This document shows, in pieces, positions 1 to 8,001 of a stretch of 64,000 nucleotides of DNA. Position numbers and translations under genes: made by a program. The stretch's first letter is position 1, and every line of letters begins with the position of its first letter. This DNA comes from UBA6623 sp965217195 (GTDB lineage Bacteria > Acidobacteriota > Terriglobia > Bryobacterales > UBA6623). Location: contig CBDCHL010000003.1 in NCBI GenBank assembly GCA_965217195.1, positions 62,001 to 126,000 on the forward strand, read 5' to 3'. The notes beneath the pieces are model-generated. The model did no database searches. It worked only from the letters and a program-made list of their open reading frames with translations, and had not been told where the DNA came from.

Positions 1-1
1 G

Positions 2-148
2 CTGCTGCGCCGTGCCAAGTACGACCTTCACGGGCTGCCGCCGAGTGAAGCTGAAATTGAAGAGTTCCTGGCGGACGAAGTCCCCGGGGCGTTTCGACGG
101 CTGATCGATCGACTCCTCGACTCCCCACCCGACCATTGTTTTCAATAA
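2..148 (+). pseudogene. DUF1549 (PSD1-type) fragment, truncated
   Basis: The frame is open from the window edge and reads LLRRAKYDLHGLPPSEAEIE, then a stretch ending RLIDRLLDSPP, then DHCFQ and stop. The family normally continues SPxYGERWARHWLDL, as the intact paralogue near 8.9-9.0 kb does (ERPTYGERWARHWLDL). Homology therefore stops after SPP and the last few codons are unrelated. The breakpoint coincides with a perfect 10-bp inverted repeat (140-149 and 162-171). I read this as the broken 3' part of a second DUF1549/DUF1553 gene. How much lies upstream of the window is unknown. Confidence 0.65.
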
Positions 149-171
149 CTTACAAATCTCGGTTATTGAAA
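140..171. repeat. Perfect 10-bp inverted repeat at a gene breakpoint
   Basis: Arms TTTCAATAAC (140-149) and GTTATTGAAA (162-171) are separated by 12 nt. The pair is AT-rich compared with the surroundings and overlaps the stop of the truncated DUF1549 frame. It could be a terminator-like hairpin or the end of an inserted or recombined segment. Confidence 0.6.
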
Positions 172-565
172 TCTGTTGTTCTGTGAGGCTTTGAACAGCC
201 ACAAAATCAGTCTACAGTAGCTTTCTCACAGCGAGCATTGAGTTCGATATCCTCCGCGTAATCAACGGCATACGCGCTATGAAAAGGCGCCTGCACTCCT
301 GCTCTTAGGACAGGTGGTCGTGTCGAGTTTTCGAAGCGGAGCCGGACTGCGAGTCGCGACGTTTCGCTTGACGAAGAGCAAATTCTCAAGAATGAGGCTC
401 CTGCGGCTGGGGAGAACGAGTTGGGGCAGTCGAACGAGCGGGGAAATCGGCTGAATCACTGCTACTAGAACAGCGGGCCTGGCTGTCAAGTGAGCTTCGG
501 CCTAAGCACCTCAATCTACACGGCTACGCAATTTTGGCGAACCGCAGCTTCGTCGAGCACACGGA
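149..565. other. Intergenic, no convincing gene; carries R1 copy
   Basis: This lies between the DUF1549 fragment and the end of the SagB-type gene. I see no protein with recognisable similarity on either strand. The last part (472-548) is a copy of the R1 repeat described below. Confidence 0.5.
472..548 (+). repeat. R1 dispersed repeat, copy 1
   Basis: This roughly 75-bp block begins gcgggcctggctgtcaagtg and contains tcaatctacacggctacg. It matches 5672-5744 (same orientation) and 8002-8074 (reverse orientation) with scattered substitutions. It lies just past the 3' end of the SagB-type gene. Confidence 0.7.
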
Positions 566-2113
566 TCAGTTCCGCCTCCTCACACTCCTACCCACCGCCG
601 TCAAGAAGATCGCACTCTTTCGCTCGGCGTGAGGTGAGAAAAACTTGACCACATCATCGTCGTAGAAGGTTAGCCCGGTAGCCCCCAAGCGCTGGGCGTA
701 GGCAGAAAGATAAACCTTGCCCCCGATAATGCCGGCTTCGGTTTGTACGGCCCGGTAGCCGCGATTTCCGAATCGCTCAAAGATCGCCTTCAAGTCTGCC
801 AGGTAGAAGATGGCGACCGATGCGTCGGCCGGAAGGCGCTGTTCCAGTCCAAGATAGCCTGCTTGGTCTCGGAAGTCCCCTTCGCTGAGTAACTCGAGGG
901 CCCGCTGCGCGCGGTTAAAAAAGTAAGACCCCGGGGCTAAACCGTGCACCGCGTTCACAATCAGGTAGAGGTCGTTGAGCTGGGATCCGAAAGGATCGAG
1001 AAAGTCAGCGGAAACACCCCGCGTCGCCCGTTCCAGAATGGTCGACAATTCCTCGAACGAAATCGGCGCTCGATCAAACTGCCGGGTCGAGCCCCGCCGC
1101 TGAATTACCTTCTCAATCGGCTCGGGCGGGAGACGGTCCGCGAGCAGCGGCCGAAGCGGAACCAAACTCCGAATGGGCTGCTGGACTTCTTTCGATGGAG
1201 GAGCGCCATGCCACGCAGCAACCTCTGAACTGTCAGCCAGCGACGAGTACTCATGCATTTCCCGCATCAGCGGGTAGTCAACCTCCGTCTTAGAAAGCGG
1301 CTCGACGGGGCAGCCGAGCCGCGGCAAATCACTCGGCCCGTGCGGGACCGGGCGTGAGCTGCCACCCAAAGTAACAATGGAATAACTGACCTCCTTCGCT
1401 GTGTCGACGTCCAGCAGCCGATTCAAGTCCTGATCGGCAAACCCCTGTACCAGCGTCGCCGGTATGCCGTGAGCCGCGGAGAGAGCGAATAGATTGGCGA
1501 GTAATGTACCGTTGTCCCAGCCAAAATGGCGGTATGCACGAGATTGATACTTCCAGGAGTTTCGCCAGTAAGTGGCGGTGCAAATGATCGCAACCGACGC
1601 TGACAGGACGGCTGGTTCCTCTGCCGTTGCTTTCCTGAGTATGCCCCTATGATCGCCGTCTCGCAGCCGTCGCAACGACGAATCCTTCGGACTCCAATGG
1701 TAGACACCGGCCGGCAACTCTTCCAGGTCAGCACAGACCACGTACAACTCGATCTCATACAGTGCCCCGGTGCAAGCAGCCGCCCGAAATAGAATCTCGC
1801 CGCCGGCGTATTTCCGGCGCCGTGTGATACCGCCGGTGTAGTGCAGAATCCGGGCAAGTTCGGCGAGCGTTGGAATACGGTCGGCAGCAGCTGCATCACC
1901 GCTGTCCGTATTCGCACTCACGGCAGCCAAAGCCGGCATGGTTGAATGCTCAGAACCTTGCGGCAACGCGATCGTCTTCAAGCCCGTGTAAGTCTTGAAT
2001 GGCACAGGCTGGTTGGGCCAGTCGAGGAAATGAGGATTATTGCGGATGCTCCAAGAGGAGTGTTTTGTGCGCTCATGGTACTGCCAACCTTTCTCGGTAT
2101 CACGGTTGGGCAT
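566..2113 (-). CDS. SagB/ThcOx-type flavin oxidoreductase, tandem nitroreductase domains
   Basis: This 515-aa protein has the SagB family opening (YHERTKHSSW near residue 13) and two nitroreductase-fold halves. The N-terminal half runs from LAELARILHYTGGITRR and contains PAGVYHWSP. The C-terminal half runs from IEKVIQRRGSTRQFD through PGSYFFN and EAGIIGGKVYLSA. Family members are FMN-dependent; SagB proteins oxidise thiazolines or oxazolines in ribosomal peptides, and others are orphan reductases. No cyclodehydratase, precursor peptide or exporter is visible nearby, so the substrate is unknown. I prefer the ATG at 2113; a TTG 18 nt upstream would add six residues. Neither start has a clear ribosome site. 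The gene stands alone among repeats and gene remnants. Confidence 0.85.
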   Translation of the reverse strand: MPNRDTEKGWQYHERTKHSSWSIRNNPHFLDWPNQPVPFKTYTGLKTIALPQGSEHSTMPALAAVSANTDSGDAAAADRIPTLAELARILHYTGGITRRRKYAGGEILFRAAACTGALYEIELYVVCADLEELPAGVYHWSPKDSSLRRLRDGDHRGILRKATAEEPAVLSASVAIICTATYWRNSWKYQSRAYRHFGWDNGTLLANLFALSAAHGIPATLVQGFADQDLNRLLDVDTAKEVSYSIVTLGGSSRPVPHGPSDLPRLGCPVEPLSKTEVDYPLMREMHEYSSLADSSEVAAWHGAPPSKEVQQPIRSLVPLRPLLADRLPPEPIEKVIQRRGSTRQFDRAPISFEELSTILERATRGVSADFLDPFGSQLNDLYLIVNAVHGLAPGSYFFNRAQRALELLSEGDFRDQAGYLGLEQRLPADASVAIFYLADLKAIFERFGNRGYRAVQTEAGIIGGKVYLSAYAQRLGATGLTFYDDDVVKFFSPHAERKSAIFLTAVGRSVRRRN

Positions 2114-2143
2114 ACCAGGCGAGCATATCAATTCTCAACTGGC

Positions 2144-2340
2144 TCAACGAACCACCATCCCACCCGCGTTCACCAGTAGGTTCATGTACACCTGGTTCAG
2201 CCGGCTTGGATAACATCAAACCAGCGAGGCGCGTCGCCATAGTCTTTATGCACGGTGACTCGATCCTTGGGTTGGTTGCGAATAAGTGTCAGCGTGCTTT
2301 CCAGGCCTTCGTGGATGTCGACCTCGTCTTCGTCGGCACG
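2144..2340 (-). pseudogene. Sensor histidine kinase remnant, frameshifted
   Basis: On the minus strand one frame reads VDIHEGLESTLTLI, then KDRVTVHKDYGDAPRW, and runs into a stop at 2197-2199. A one-base shift right after that Trp restores CYPSRLNQVYMNLLVNAG, which ends at 2144. Together these match the segment just before and including the N-box of many histidine kinases (typically ESTLxLL, then YGxLPxVxCYPxxLNQVFMNLLxNA). The phosphoacceptor His region and the G-boxes are missing. This is a decayed fragment, possibly cut by arrival of the neighbouring SagB-type gene. Confidence 0.75.
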
Positions 2341-2448
2341 CTCGGGCCGGCGGACGCCCGGGGCCGCGGCCGGAGCAGGCCGGGTCGCCGCGTCTCGGCC
2401 CGGCGGGAAGTACGAAGACGGCCTGGCGGCGGTTTGAGCGCGAAATCG

Positions 2449-2844
2449 CTATCGCCGGTTCATCATGAACGTGGCGGTGTCGCTGAAGAACTCGCGAAGC
2501 ATCTGCTCGGCTTGCGCGGGCAACCGGGTCTCGGCGAGCGCCCGTTCCATCAGCGATATCCAGCGATCTCGGGCGCGCTGATCGACGGGGAAGGGGAGGT
2601 GTCGCTGCCGCAGTCGGGGGTGACCCCGCTGCTCGATGTAGTGCTTCGAGCCGCCGAAACGAAAGATCAGGAAATCCCGCAGCCGCTGCTCGGCTCCGGC
2701 CAGATCATCGGCGGGATAGATCGGACCAAGGATATCGTCCTCGGGAATCTGGCGGTAAAAAGCGCCGATAAGACGGGTGAAACCGTCGTCGCCGATCATC
2801 TCGTGAAGGGATCGAGGCATGAGAAAAGCGAACAGTCGCAGCAT
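2449..2844 (-). CDS. Group II truncated haemoglobin (TrHbO-like)
   Basis: This 131-aa haem protein has the TrHbO signatures DDILGPIYP, AEQRLRDFLIFRFGG, the RGHPRLRQRHLPFPV block (the last His is the expected proximal haem ligand) and RDRWISLMERAL. Members bind O2 or handle NO and peroxide in the cytoplasm. The frame extends upstream to 2937, but those residues do not resemble a globin and overlap repetitive sequence. I therefore place the start at the ATG at 2844; the ATG at 2820 is also possible. No strong Shine-Dalgarno site precedes either. Confidence 0.9.
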   Translation of the reverse strand: MLRLFAFLMPRSLHEMIGDDGFTRLIGAFYRQIPEDDILGPIYPADDLAGAEQRLRDFLIFRFGGSKHYIEQRGHPRLRQRHLPFPVDQRARDRWISLMERALAETRLPAQAEQMLREFFSDTATFMMNRR

Positions 2845-2952
2845 ATCATTTAAGTTGGCACCAGCTTTTTGACCCTGCGAGTAGCTGGGGGTCAGCTGAA
2901 GGATGTTTATCCTGCGCGAATATTCCGTCCGCGTCAATACATTGGGGTTATC

Positions 2953-3020
2953 AACGATCCGGTCTTTTTTGGCGTTGTTCCGCCGGGCGCGCCGTTCGAA
3001 CTGGCAACCGGAGGGCCTTT
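2953..3020 (+). repeat. R2 dispersed repeat, copy 1
   Basis: The block aacgatccggtcttttttgg followed by gttgtt, ccgggcgcgccgt and ggaggg/ggaggcctttt-like text is shared with 5579-5645 in the same orientation. Both copies sit in gene-poor gaps of the accessory stretch. Confidence 0.65.
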
Positions 3021-3186
3021 TTGCTTAGGTACAACGGTCGAGTGGTTTCAGTGCGATGTGGAGAGGCGACATGAGACGACCCTCCCAGATCGACTTTACG
3101 GTGGCATTGCCGTTTTCGCGGTCGTCTTGTACGCGGCCCCAAAATGCGTCGGAGCTTCGTCTAAAAACGGCGTCCGGAAAGGGGTG

Positions 3187-3216
3187 CTGTCGCTTTTTCC
3201 TAGTGGAAGGCGACAG
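3187..3216. repeat. REP-like palindrome
   Basis: Arms CTGTCGC (3187-3193) and GCGACAG (3210-3216) have a further TTCC/GGAA pairing inside and a TAGT tip. It shares the TGTCGC...GCGACA core with the hairpin at 3956-3990. Confidence 0.6.
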
Positions 3217-3349
3217 AGCGGCAACAGGACCGTCTGACAGAGCGAGCGCGCAAAACGGCCGCCTGATTCTTGACTTCTTGCTGGACTGGTGGGACGAGTA
3301 CCTCTTGAATGCGCGCCTATTTTAGTACGATCTGAGAGTGCCGGGTTCC

Positions 3350-3991
3350 ATGATGAACGACGAGCAGGTCTTCCGACTCATCCTGATCTTGGGATTGGTC
3401 ACCGTATCTCCGATCGGCATCTACCACCGACTGAAATCGCAGGCCGGCGGCGAACGACTCGATCGACGACAGGAAGGCATCTTCATCCTCGTCACTCTGC
3501 GGCCCATCGGTCTGGCGGGGATGCTCGGGCTCTTGGCCTATGTTATTGACCCGGCCTGGATGAGCTGGTCGCAGGTTGAGCTTCCGCTCTGGCTCCGTTG
3601 GTCCGGCGTGGGTATTGGCGTGAGTGCCGCCCTGCTGCTGATCTGGGTATTCCGCAGTCTCGGCACCAATCTCACCGACACCGTCGTAACGAGGGCGGAG
3701 CACACGCTGGTCACGACCGGCCCTTATCAGTCGGTCCGCCATCCGCTCTATGTGGCAACTGCACTGGCAGTCATTGCCAATTCCCTCGTCACTGCCAACT
3801 GGTTCTTGGCCCTGACCGGTGGATTGACGGTCACCCTCATCGTCGTCCGTACACGGACGGAACAAGAGAAGCTGGTCGAACGTTTCGGCGACGAGTATCG
3901 AACGTACATGGATCGCACGGGGAGGTTCTTCCCTCGGGTACGCCGACAGGGTAAACAGGTGTCGCGTTTTGGGGCAAAAGGCGACACCTGA
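3350..3991 (+). CDS. Isoprenylcysteine carboxyl methyltransferase-family membrane protein
   Basis: This 213-aa integral membrane protein has about five hydrophobic segments. The ICMT/PEMT C-terminal signature is clear: TTGPYQSVRHPLYVATAL, then RTRTEQEKLVERFG and DEYRTYMDRTGRFFP. In this fold the conserved RHP and the later E and Y residues bind S-adenosylmethionine, and the enzyme methylates a lipid or thiol substrate at the membrane. Bacterial members mostly lack a known substrate. I chose the ATG at 3350; a GTG at 3338 is an alternative. The last ten codons lie inside a long palindrome (3956-3990) that contains the stop codon. Confidence 0.85.
   Translation: MMNDEQVFRLILILGLVTVSPIGIYHRLKSQAGGERLDRRQEGIFILVTLRPIGLAGMLGLLAYVIDPAWMSWSQVELPLWLRWSGVGIGVSAALLLIWVFRSLGTNLTDTVVTRAEHTLVTTGPYQSVRHPLYVATALAVIANSLVTANWFLALTGGLTVTLIVVRTRTEQEKLVERFGDEYRTYMDRTGRFFPRVRRQGKQVSRFGAKGDT
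3956..3990. repeat. 10-bp-stem palindrome overlapping the ICMT stop codon
   Basis: Perfect arms CAGGTGTCGC (3956-3965) and GCGACACCTG (3981-3990) are extended inside by TTTT/AAAA around GGGGC. The TGA stop of the upstream gene uses 3989-3991. It is related in core sequence to the palindrome at 3187-3216, so it is probably a REP-type repeat. Confidence 0.75.
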
Positions 3992-4031
3992 GGTCGCTCG
4001 TGGGAAGCCCAAGTAAGGGGCGGTAGGGCAC

Positions 4032-4057
4032 TTCTTGAGTGTTGGGTGGCTCAAGAA
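4032..4057. terminator. Hairpin between convergent genes
   Basis: An 8-bp stem TTCTTGAG/CTCAAGAA with a 10-nt loop lies in the 93-bp gap between the convergent ICMT-like and MFS genes. There is no U-run on either side, so its role as a bidirectional terminator is only a suggestion. Confidence 0.4.
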
Positions 4058-4084
4058 CCGAGTGCTGAAAACAGAGGTGCCCAT

Positions 4085-5383
4085 TCAATGGGCAAGAGAG
4101 CTGACGCGATGCTCCCCGATAAGAAAGGCCGTGGCGAACGACAGTGCGATAGCGGAGATGACCACGAGAATCGTGAGGAACGCCGGCCATCCCTGGTCCC
4201 TGATCACGGTACCGGCCAGGGGAGCAAAGACCATAGTAGCGCCATAGCCGAACGCATCGATCAGACCGATCAGCACCCCCGATCGGGCGCGCCCAAACTG
4301 AATTGAGAACACACTCATGGGAATGTAATAGGCAGGCGATACTGCTAGTCCGAAGATGAAGGTCGCACCCACGGAGACACCCAACCCGGTCGACGAGCTC
4401 AACCGCAGTTCCGGTATGAAGCGAATCAAGGCAATGGATGCCAGCCCGACCGCCAGTAGGCCCCCCAACAGACGTATCCGACCTCCTGTGGTCAGCTTGT
4501 CATAGAGCAGGCCTCCAGCCAGCACCGAGATGAATGATCCGGCCGGAAAGGCTGCGGAAGCCATGCCCGCCGGTCCCGATTCGATGGCGAAGTTCTGCTG
4601 AAAATACAGGGGCAGGAAGCTGAGAAACTCCATTTGGATCGTCATCGCCATCATGGCCAGGCAGATTAGCTGGACGCGTCGATTCTCCGCGAAGTGGATC
4701 AGTGCCGCCCCCAGGGTCTTCTCCCAGGACAACAGCTCCAACCGCGGCTCCCCGCCTTGCATAGGTTCCGGATCAGACGGCGCCAAACCGACTTGGGCCG
4801 GGCTGTCCTTGAGCAAGATGAAGTTGAGCCCCACGATCAGCGCGCTGACCACCCCGGCCGCGTAGAATAGCCGGCGCCAGGGAAGATACACCAACAGCCC
4901 GCCCAGGAAGAAGCTGGAGGCCACGCTGCCGGCCCGCGAACTGGTCGAAATGACACCCCATACCCGCCCATGCCTGGCAGCATCGAACCAGGCGCCGATG
5001 ATCTTGGCCATCGCAGGCCAACCGGCTGCCTTCGTCAGTTGGGCCAGAAAGTTCATCAGCATGAACAGGACGTGTGCTGAGGACGCGCCGAACATCACGG
5101 TTGCAGCGCCCATCAGGGACATCGCGAGCAAGAACAGCCGGCGGCCGCCGAGGACGTCTGCCAATGCCCCATTGAGCAACTTTCCAGCAAGGGCGCCCGC
5201 AGCTCCCCAGCCCAGCAGGGCGCCAAATCCGCTCTCATCCAAACCGAGAGCAGCGTCGTTGATCATCTCCGGAGATGCGATCGAAACCGTGGTCCGGCAG
5301 AGGACCAGTCCCGCGTAGCCGCCGTACATACATGCGACGGTAGTCAGCTCCCAACGCAGTCGATCCGGGGCAAGGTCAGCCAT
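4085..5383 (-). CDS. MFS permease, OPA (GlpT/UhpT-like) type
   Basis: This 432-aa protein has the alternating hydrophobic pattern of a 12-helix major facilitator. Near the N-terminus are GALAGKLLNGALADVLGGRR, the loop 2-3 motif of MFS proteins, and then TKAAGWPAMAKIIGAWFD and RHGRVWGVISTSSRAG. The latter resemble the organophosphate/phosphate antiporter branch (GlpT, UhpT, hexuronate transporters). The substrate cannot be told from sequence. The gene is convergent with the ICMT-like gene and stands alone. Confidence 0.85.
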   Translation of the reverse strand: MADLAPDRLRWELTTVACMYGGYAGLVLCRTTVSIASPEMINDAALGLDESGFGALLGWGAAGALAGKLLNGALADVLGGRRLFLLAMSLMGAATVMFGASSAHVLFMLMNFLAQLTKAAGWPAMAKIIGAWFDAARHGRVWGVISTSSRAGSVASSFFLGGLLVYLPWRRLFYAAGVVSALIVGLNFILLKDSPAQVGLAPSDPEPMQGGEPRLELLSWEKTLGAALIHFAENRRVQLICLAMMAMTIQMEFLSFLPLYFQQNFAIESGPAGMASAAFPAGSFISVLAGGLLYDKLTTGGRIRLLGGLLAVGLASIALIRFIPELRLSSSTGLGVSVGATFIFGLAVSPAYYIPMSVFSIQFGRARSGVLIGLIDAFGYGATMVFAPLAGTVIRDQGWPAFLTILVVISAIALSFATAFLIGEHRVSSLAH

Positions 5384-5578
5384 GCGACCTGTGACCGCAG
5401 CTCATCGATGCTCGCCGTGATTCCGACCGTCTTGTCATTCCGTACTACTTATCACCGACGGGGGCGGGCGGAAGAATGGGCTTCGACGGACGACGATAGG
5501 ACGAAGTAAGGGCCTGTTGTAGGAGCCTGTCCCTCGTCAAAACTCCGTAGCCGATCGAAATTGAGGACCGGAGTCTTG

Positions 5579-5645
5579 AACGATCCGGTCTTTTTTGGTG
5601 TTGTTGCTCCGGGCGCGCCGTGCGACCCAATACCCGGAGGCCTTT
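5579..5645 (+). repeat. R2 dispersed repeat, copy 2
   Basis: Shares aacgatccggtcttttttgg, gttgtt and ccgggcgcgccgt with 2953-3020, about 85% over the block by eye. Confidence 0.65.
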
Positions 5646-5671
5646 GGAGCAGGCCCCAGAGTGTGTGAACA

Positions 5672-5744
5672 GCGGGCCTGGCTGCCAAGTGAGATTCGAC
5701 GCAAGCACTTCAATCTAAACGGCCACGTAGTTTTGGGGAACCAC
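5672..5744 (+). repeat. R1 repeat, left inverted arm
   Basis: This block, beginning gcgggcctggctgccaagtg, is nearly identical (about 90% by eye) to the reverse complement of 8002-8074. The two copies bracket the EF-hand gene. Confidence 0.8.
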
Positions 5745-5770
5745 AACCCCTCCTGACCCGGATATCTAAC

Positions 5771-5776
5771 TATAAT
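5771..5776 (+). promoter_or_regulatory. Possible -10 hexamer before EF-hand gene
   Basis: An exact TATAAT lies immediately before the GTG at 5777 and 9 nt before the ATG at 5786. If it is used, the transcript would be leaderless or start inside the apparent N-terminus. No good -35 is visible. Confidence 0.3.
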
Positions 5777-5785
5777 GTGCCTCAT

Positions 5786-7972
5786 ATGGCATGGGGCCCA
5801 AAAGACGGTCTTACCGACGAGAATCGTGGGGGTCGCTTCCGCTTCCAGCATTTTGGCAGCACGCTTCACCTCAAGGTCGAGAACGCCTGGGACTTACGTC
5901 GTGTAAGCGAACTGGATGAAGCCCACTGGGTCGCTACGAGCGCTCCGATCGCGGCCATCAACGGTGACCTCGTCTTCCTCGAGCTTGTGGACACTGACCA
6001 TGACGGGCGCATAGGATGCACCGAGCTTCGCCAAGCGATTTCCTGGCTCTTTGAACACGTGAAGGACTACGCCGGCACCAACGCCGGCAACACTGCCCTG
6101 GTGCTGGCTACGATTCGTAATGAGAGCGACGAGGGCCGGCGCATAGTCGAGACCGCGATCAAGATCCTGACGCGTCTCGGCTCCACCGAAAAGTCCCGGA
6201 TTACCCTCGATCAGGTGAGGCGGATTAAGAAGGAGGAGGAGGACGGGGCGGTCAGCGAGGCGGGGATCGTCTTGCCCGAGGCCTCACAGGGTGACGACGC
6301 TGCCGCGCTCCGCCAGTTTCTGAGCGACATCCTTGCCACTGTCGGCGGCGACTCACATCCCAGCGGTTCCGAGGGAGTAAGCCGGGAGTACCTGGATGAA
6401 TTTCTAACCGAGGCCGAGTCGTTCCTCTGCTGGCTGGCCAAGGCCGAGCGGGTTGATGGGGAACCCCTCTCCCCCGTCATGCCTTTGGGCGAGACAACCT
6501 CCTCCGCCTACTCCCTGTTCTCCTCCCTACGGAACAAGATCGATGAGTACTTCATACTCTGCCAGACCCTCCTCCTGGATCGCCGTGTCGGTGAGCACAT
6601 GCAAGAAGGCAGCTCACACCTGGAGGAAGTCGATTTTGCCGATCCTTCCGCCGTCCAATCCCTCCTGGTCAGAGCTCCTCTGGCTCCCCCGCAGCCAGAC
6701 GGCGCGCTGGACTTCGACAGTCGAATCAATCCCCATTACGCCGTACAGGTCAAGGATTTTCGAAAGGGGGTTCTCCTGCCATTGCTGGAAGGCGCAGCCG
6801 AGAAGGAACTGACAAAAGAGCAGTGGGGCCACGTAAAGGAGTGCTTTAGCTCGCATGAAAAGTGGATCGACTCGGAACCGGCTTGCCGGGTCAAGGGCCT
6901 GGGCGCTGAAAGATTGCGGGAGTATCTGAACGACTCCCAATTGGTTCGGTCTGCTCGTGAGCTAATGGATCAGAGCAAGACTACCGCCTTCGTTCTCGAT
7001 AATGTCCGCCTCCTGGAGAAGGTCATCCTTTACCAGGCCTATCTACTGTCGTTCACCAACAACTTTGTGAGCTTTCCCGACCTCTACAACCCGAAAAGAC
7101 GGGCCCTTTTTGAGATGGGGACACTAATCATGGACGGCCGTCACTTCAACATGAGCATCCGGGTGCACGATCGTTCTCAGCACGCAAACATCGCCCGCGC
7201 GAGCAACATGTTGGTGCTCTATGTGGAGGTGGGATCGAAAGAGAAGGGAAAGCTCTATGAGGTTGCTGTTCCGGTGACCTCCGGGAGCAAGGGAAACTTG
7301 TACGTAGGCAAGAGAGGCGTTTTCCATGAGGTGGATGGTCGGGAGATGGACGCCTTCGTGGTCGAGATCGTCGAGAATCCCGTCAGTTTAGGGGAAGCCG
7401 TCATGGCACCCTTCCAGCGCTTAGGGCGAGTGGTTACGGGCAAGATCGAGAGCATCACAGGCGCCGCGGAAGAGAAGCTCGACGCCGCGGGCTCGGAAGC
7501 TGTTAGCGGCGTCCAAGCTGCCTTCGCGAAGAAACCGCCTGCCTCACAAGTCCCATCGGCTCCTTCCGGCCAAGCGATTGGTGGGCTGCTGGCGGGAGGA
7601 GGCATTGCTCTTGCTGCGCTCGGGTCCTCGGCAGCATTCGTTGTAAAGACCCTCGCCGGCCTTACTTGGCAATCCACGCTGGTCGGCATCCTGACCGCGG
7701 TGGCGGCCGTCGCAGTCCCTGCCTCCCTTGTTGCTCATCTGAAGCTTCGCCGGCGGGACCTAAGCGCTATCCTCGAGGCCTCCGGGTGGGCCATCAACGC
7801 GCGCATGCGATTGACCCGACACCAGGCGGATTATTTTACTTGCGTGCCAGGGTACCCGAGCGGCGCAAGGGGCATCCGGGGCCGCCGCTGGTTGATGTGG
7901 GCGTTGCTGGCGGCGGCGATTGCAGGCATAGTCGTCCTCATGGTTGTGCTCAGCAGATTTGATTTCCACTGA
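5786..7972 (+). CDS. Large EF-hand membrane-anchored protein of unknown function
   Basis: About 728 aa. Near residue 70 is a canonical EF-hand loop, DTDHDGRIGCTE, with Asp at loop positions 1, 3 and 5, Gly at 6, Ile at 8 and Glu at 12, so calcium binding is plausible. The long middle is mixed helical with charged stretches (KKEEEDG) and no domain I can name. The last roughly 130 residues have two hydrophobic segments (GGLLAGGGIALAALGSSAAF and STLVGILTAVAAVAVPASL), a conserved-looking RRRDLSAILEASGWAINARM stretch, and a final membrane helix after RRWLMW. I recall similar EF-hand proteins of unknown function in other environmental bacteria but cannot name the family. The start could also be GTG at 5777. 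The gene is flanked by inverted R1 repeats. Confidence 0.8.
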   Translation: MAWGPKDGLTDENRGGRFRFQHFGSTLHLKVENAWDLRRVSELDEAHWVATSAPIAAINGDLVFLELVDTDHDGRIGCTELRQAISWLFEHVKDYAGTNAGNTALVLATIRNESDEGRRIVETAIKILTRLGSTEKSRITLDQVRRIKKEEEDGAVSEAGIVLPEASQGDDAAALRQFLSDILATVGGDSHPSGSEGVSREYLDEFLTEAESFLCWLAKAERVDGEPLSPVMPLGETTSSAYSLFSSLRNKIDEYFILCQTLLLDRRVGEHMQEGSSHLEEVDFADPSAVQSLLVRAPLAPPQPDGALDFDSRINPHYAVQVKDFRKGVLLPLLEGAAEKELTKEQWGHVKECFSSHEKWIDSEPACRVKGLGAERLREYLNDSQLVRSARELMDQSKTTAFVLDNVRLLEKVILYQAYLLSFTNNFVSFPDLYNPKRRALFEMGTLIMDGRHFNMSIRVHDRSQHANIARASNMLVLYVEVGSKEKGKLYEVAVPVTSGSKGNLYVGKRGVFHEVDGREMDAFVVEIVENPVSLGEAVMAPFQRLGRVVTGKIESITGAAEEKLDAAGSEAVSGVQAAFAKKPPASQVPSAPSGQAIGGLLAGGGIALAALGSSAAFVVKTLAGLTWQSTLVGILTAVAAVAVPASLVAHLKLRRRDLSAILEASGWAINARMRLTRHQADYFTCVPGYPSGARGIRGRRWLMWALLAAAIAGIVVLMVVLSRFDFH

Positions 7973-8001
7973 GAAAGAAATTCCCGCGCAAAAGCAAACC
8001 T

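Larger units (their letters stand above)
2938..3349. other. Intergenic repeat-rich stretch
   Basis: No supported gene. It contains repeat R2 (2953-3020) and a palindrome at 3187-3216 with 7-bp arms CTGTCGC and GCGACAG. That palindrome resembles the one at the 3' end of the next gene. The sequence atacattggggttatca near 2940 also recurs with one change at about 8077. Confidence 0.5.
5384..5785. other. Intergenic repeat cluster upstream of the EF-hand gene
   Basis: No gene supported. The stretch holds an R1-like diverged copy in reverse orientation near 5535-5570 (aaaactccgtagccgatcg, compare aaaactacgtagccgttta at 8012), repeat R2 (5579-5645), R1 copy 2 (5672-5744) and a TATAAT hexamer at 5771. 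Confidence 0.5.

Noticed and set aside
1999..2853. Long plus-strand open frame over the haemoglobin and kinase remnant
   Set aside because: Arginine/glycine-rich translation antisense to better-supported minus-strand sequence; no domain.
3317..4084. 255-aa minus-strand frame opposite the ICMT-like gene
   Set aside because: Antisense shadow; the plus strand carries clear ICMT motifs and membrane segments.
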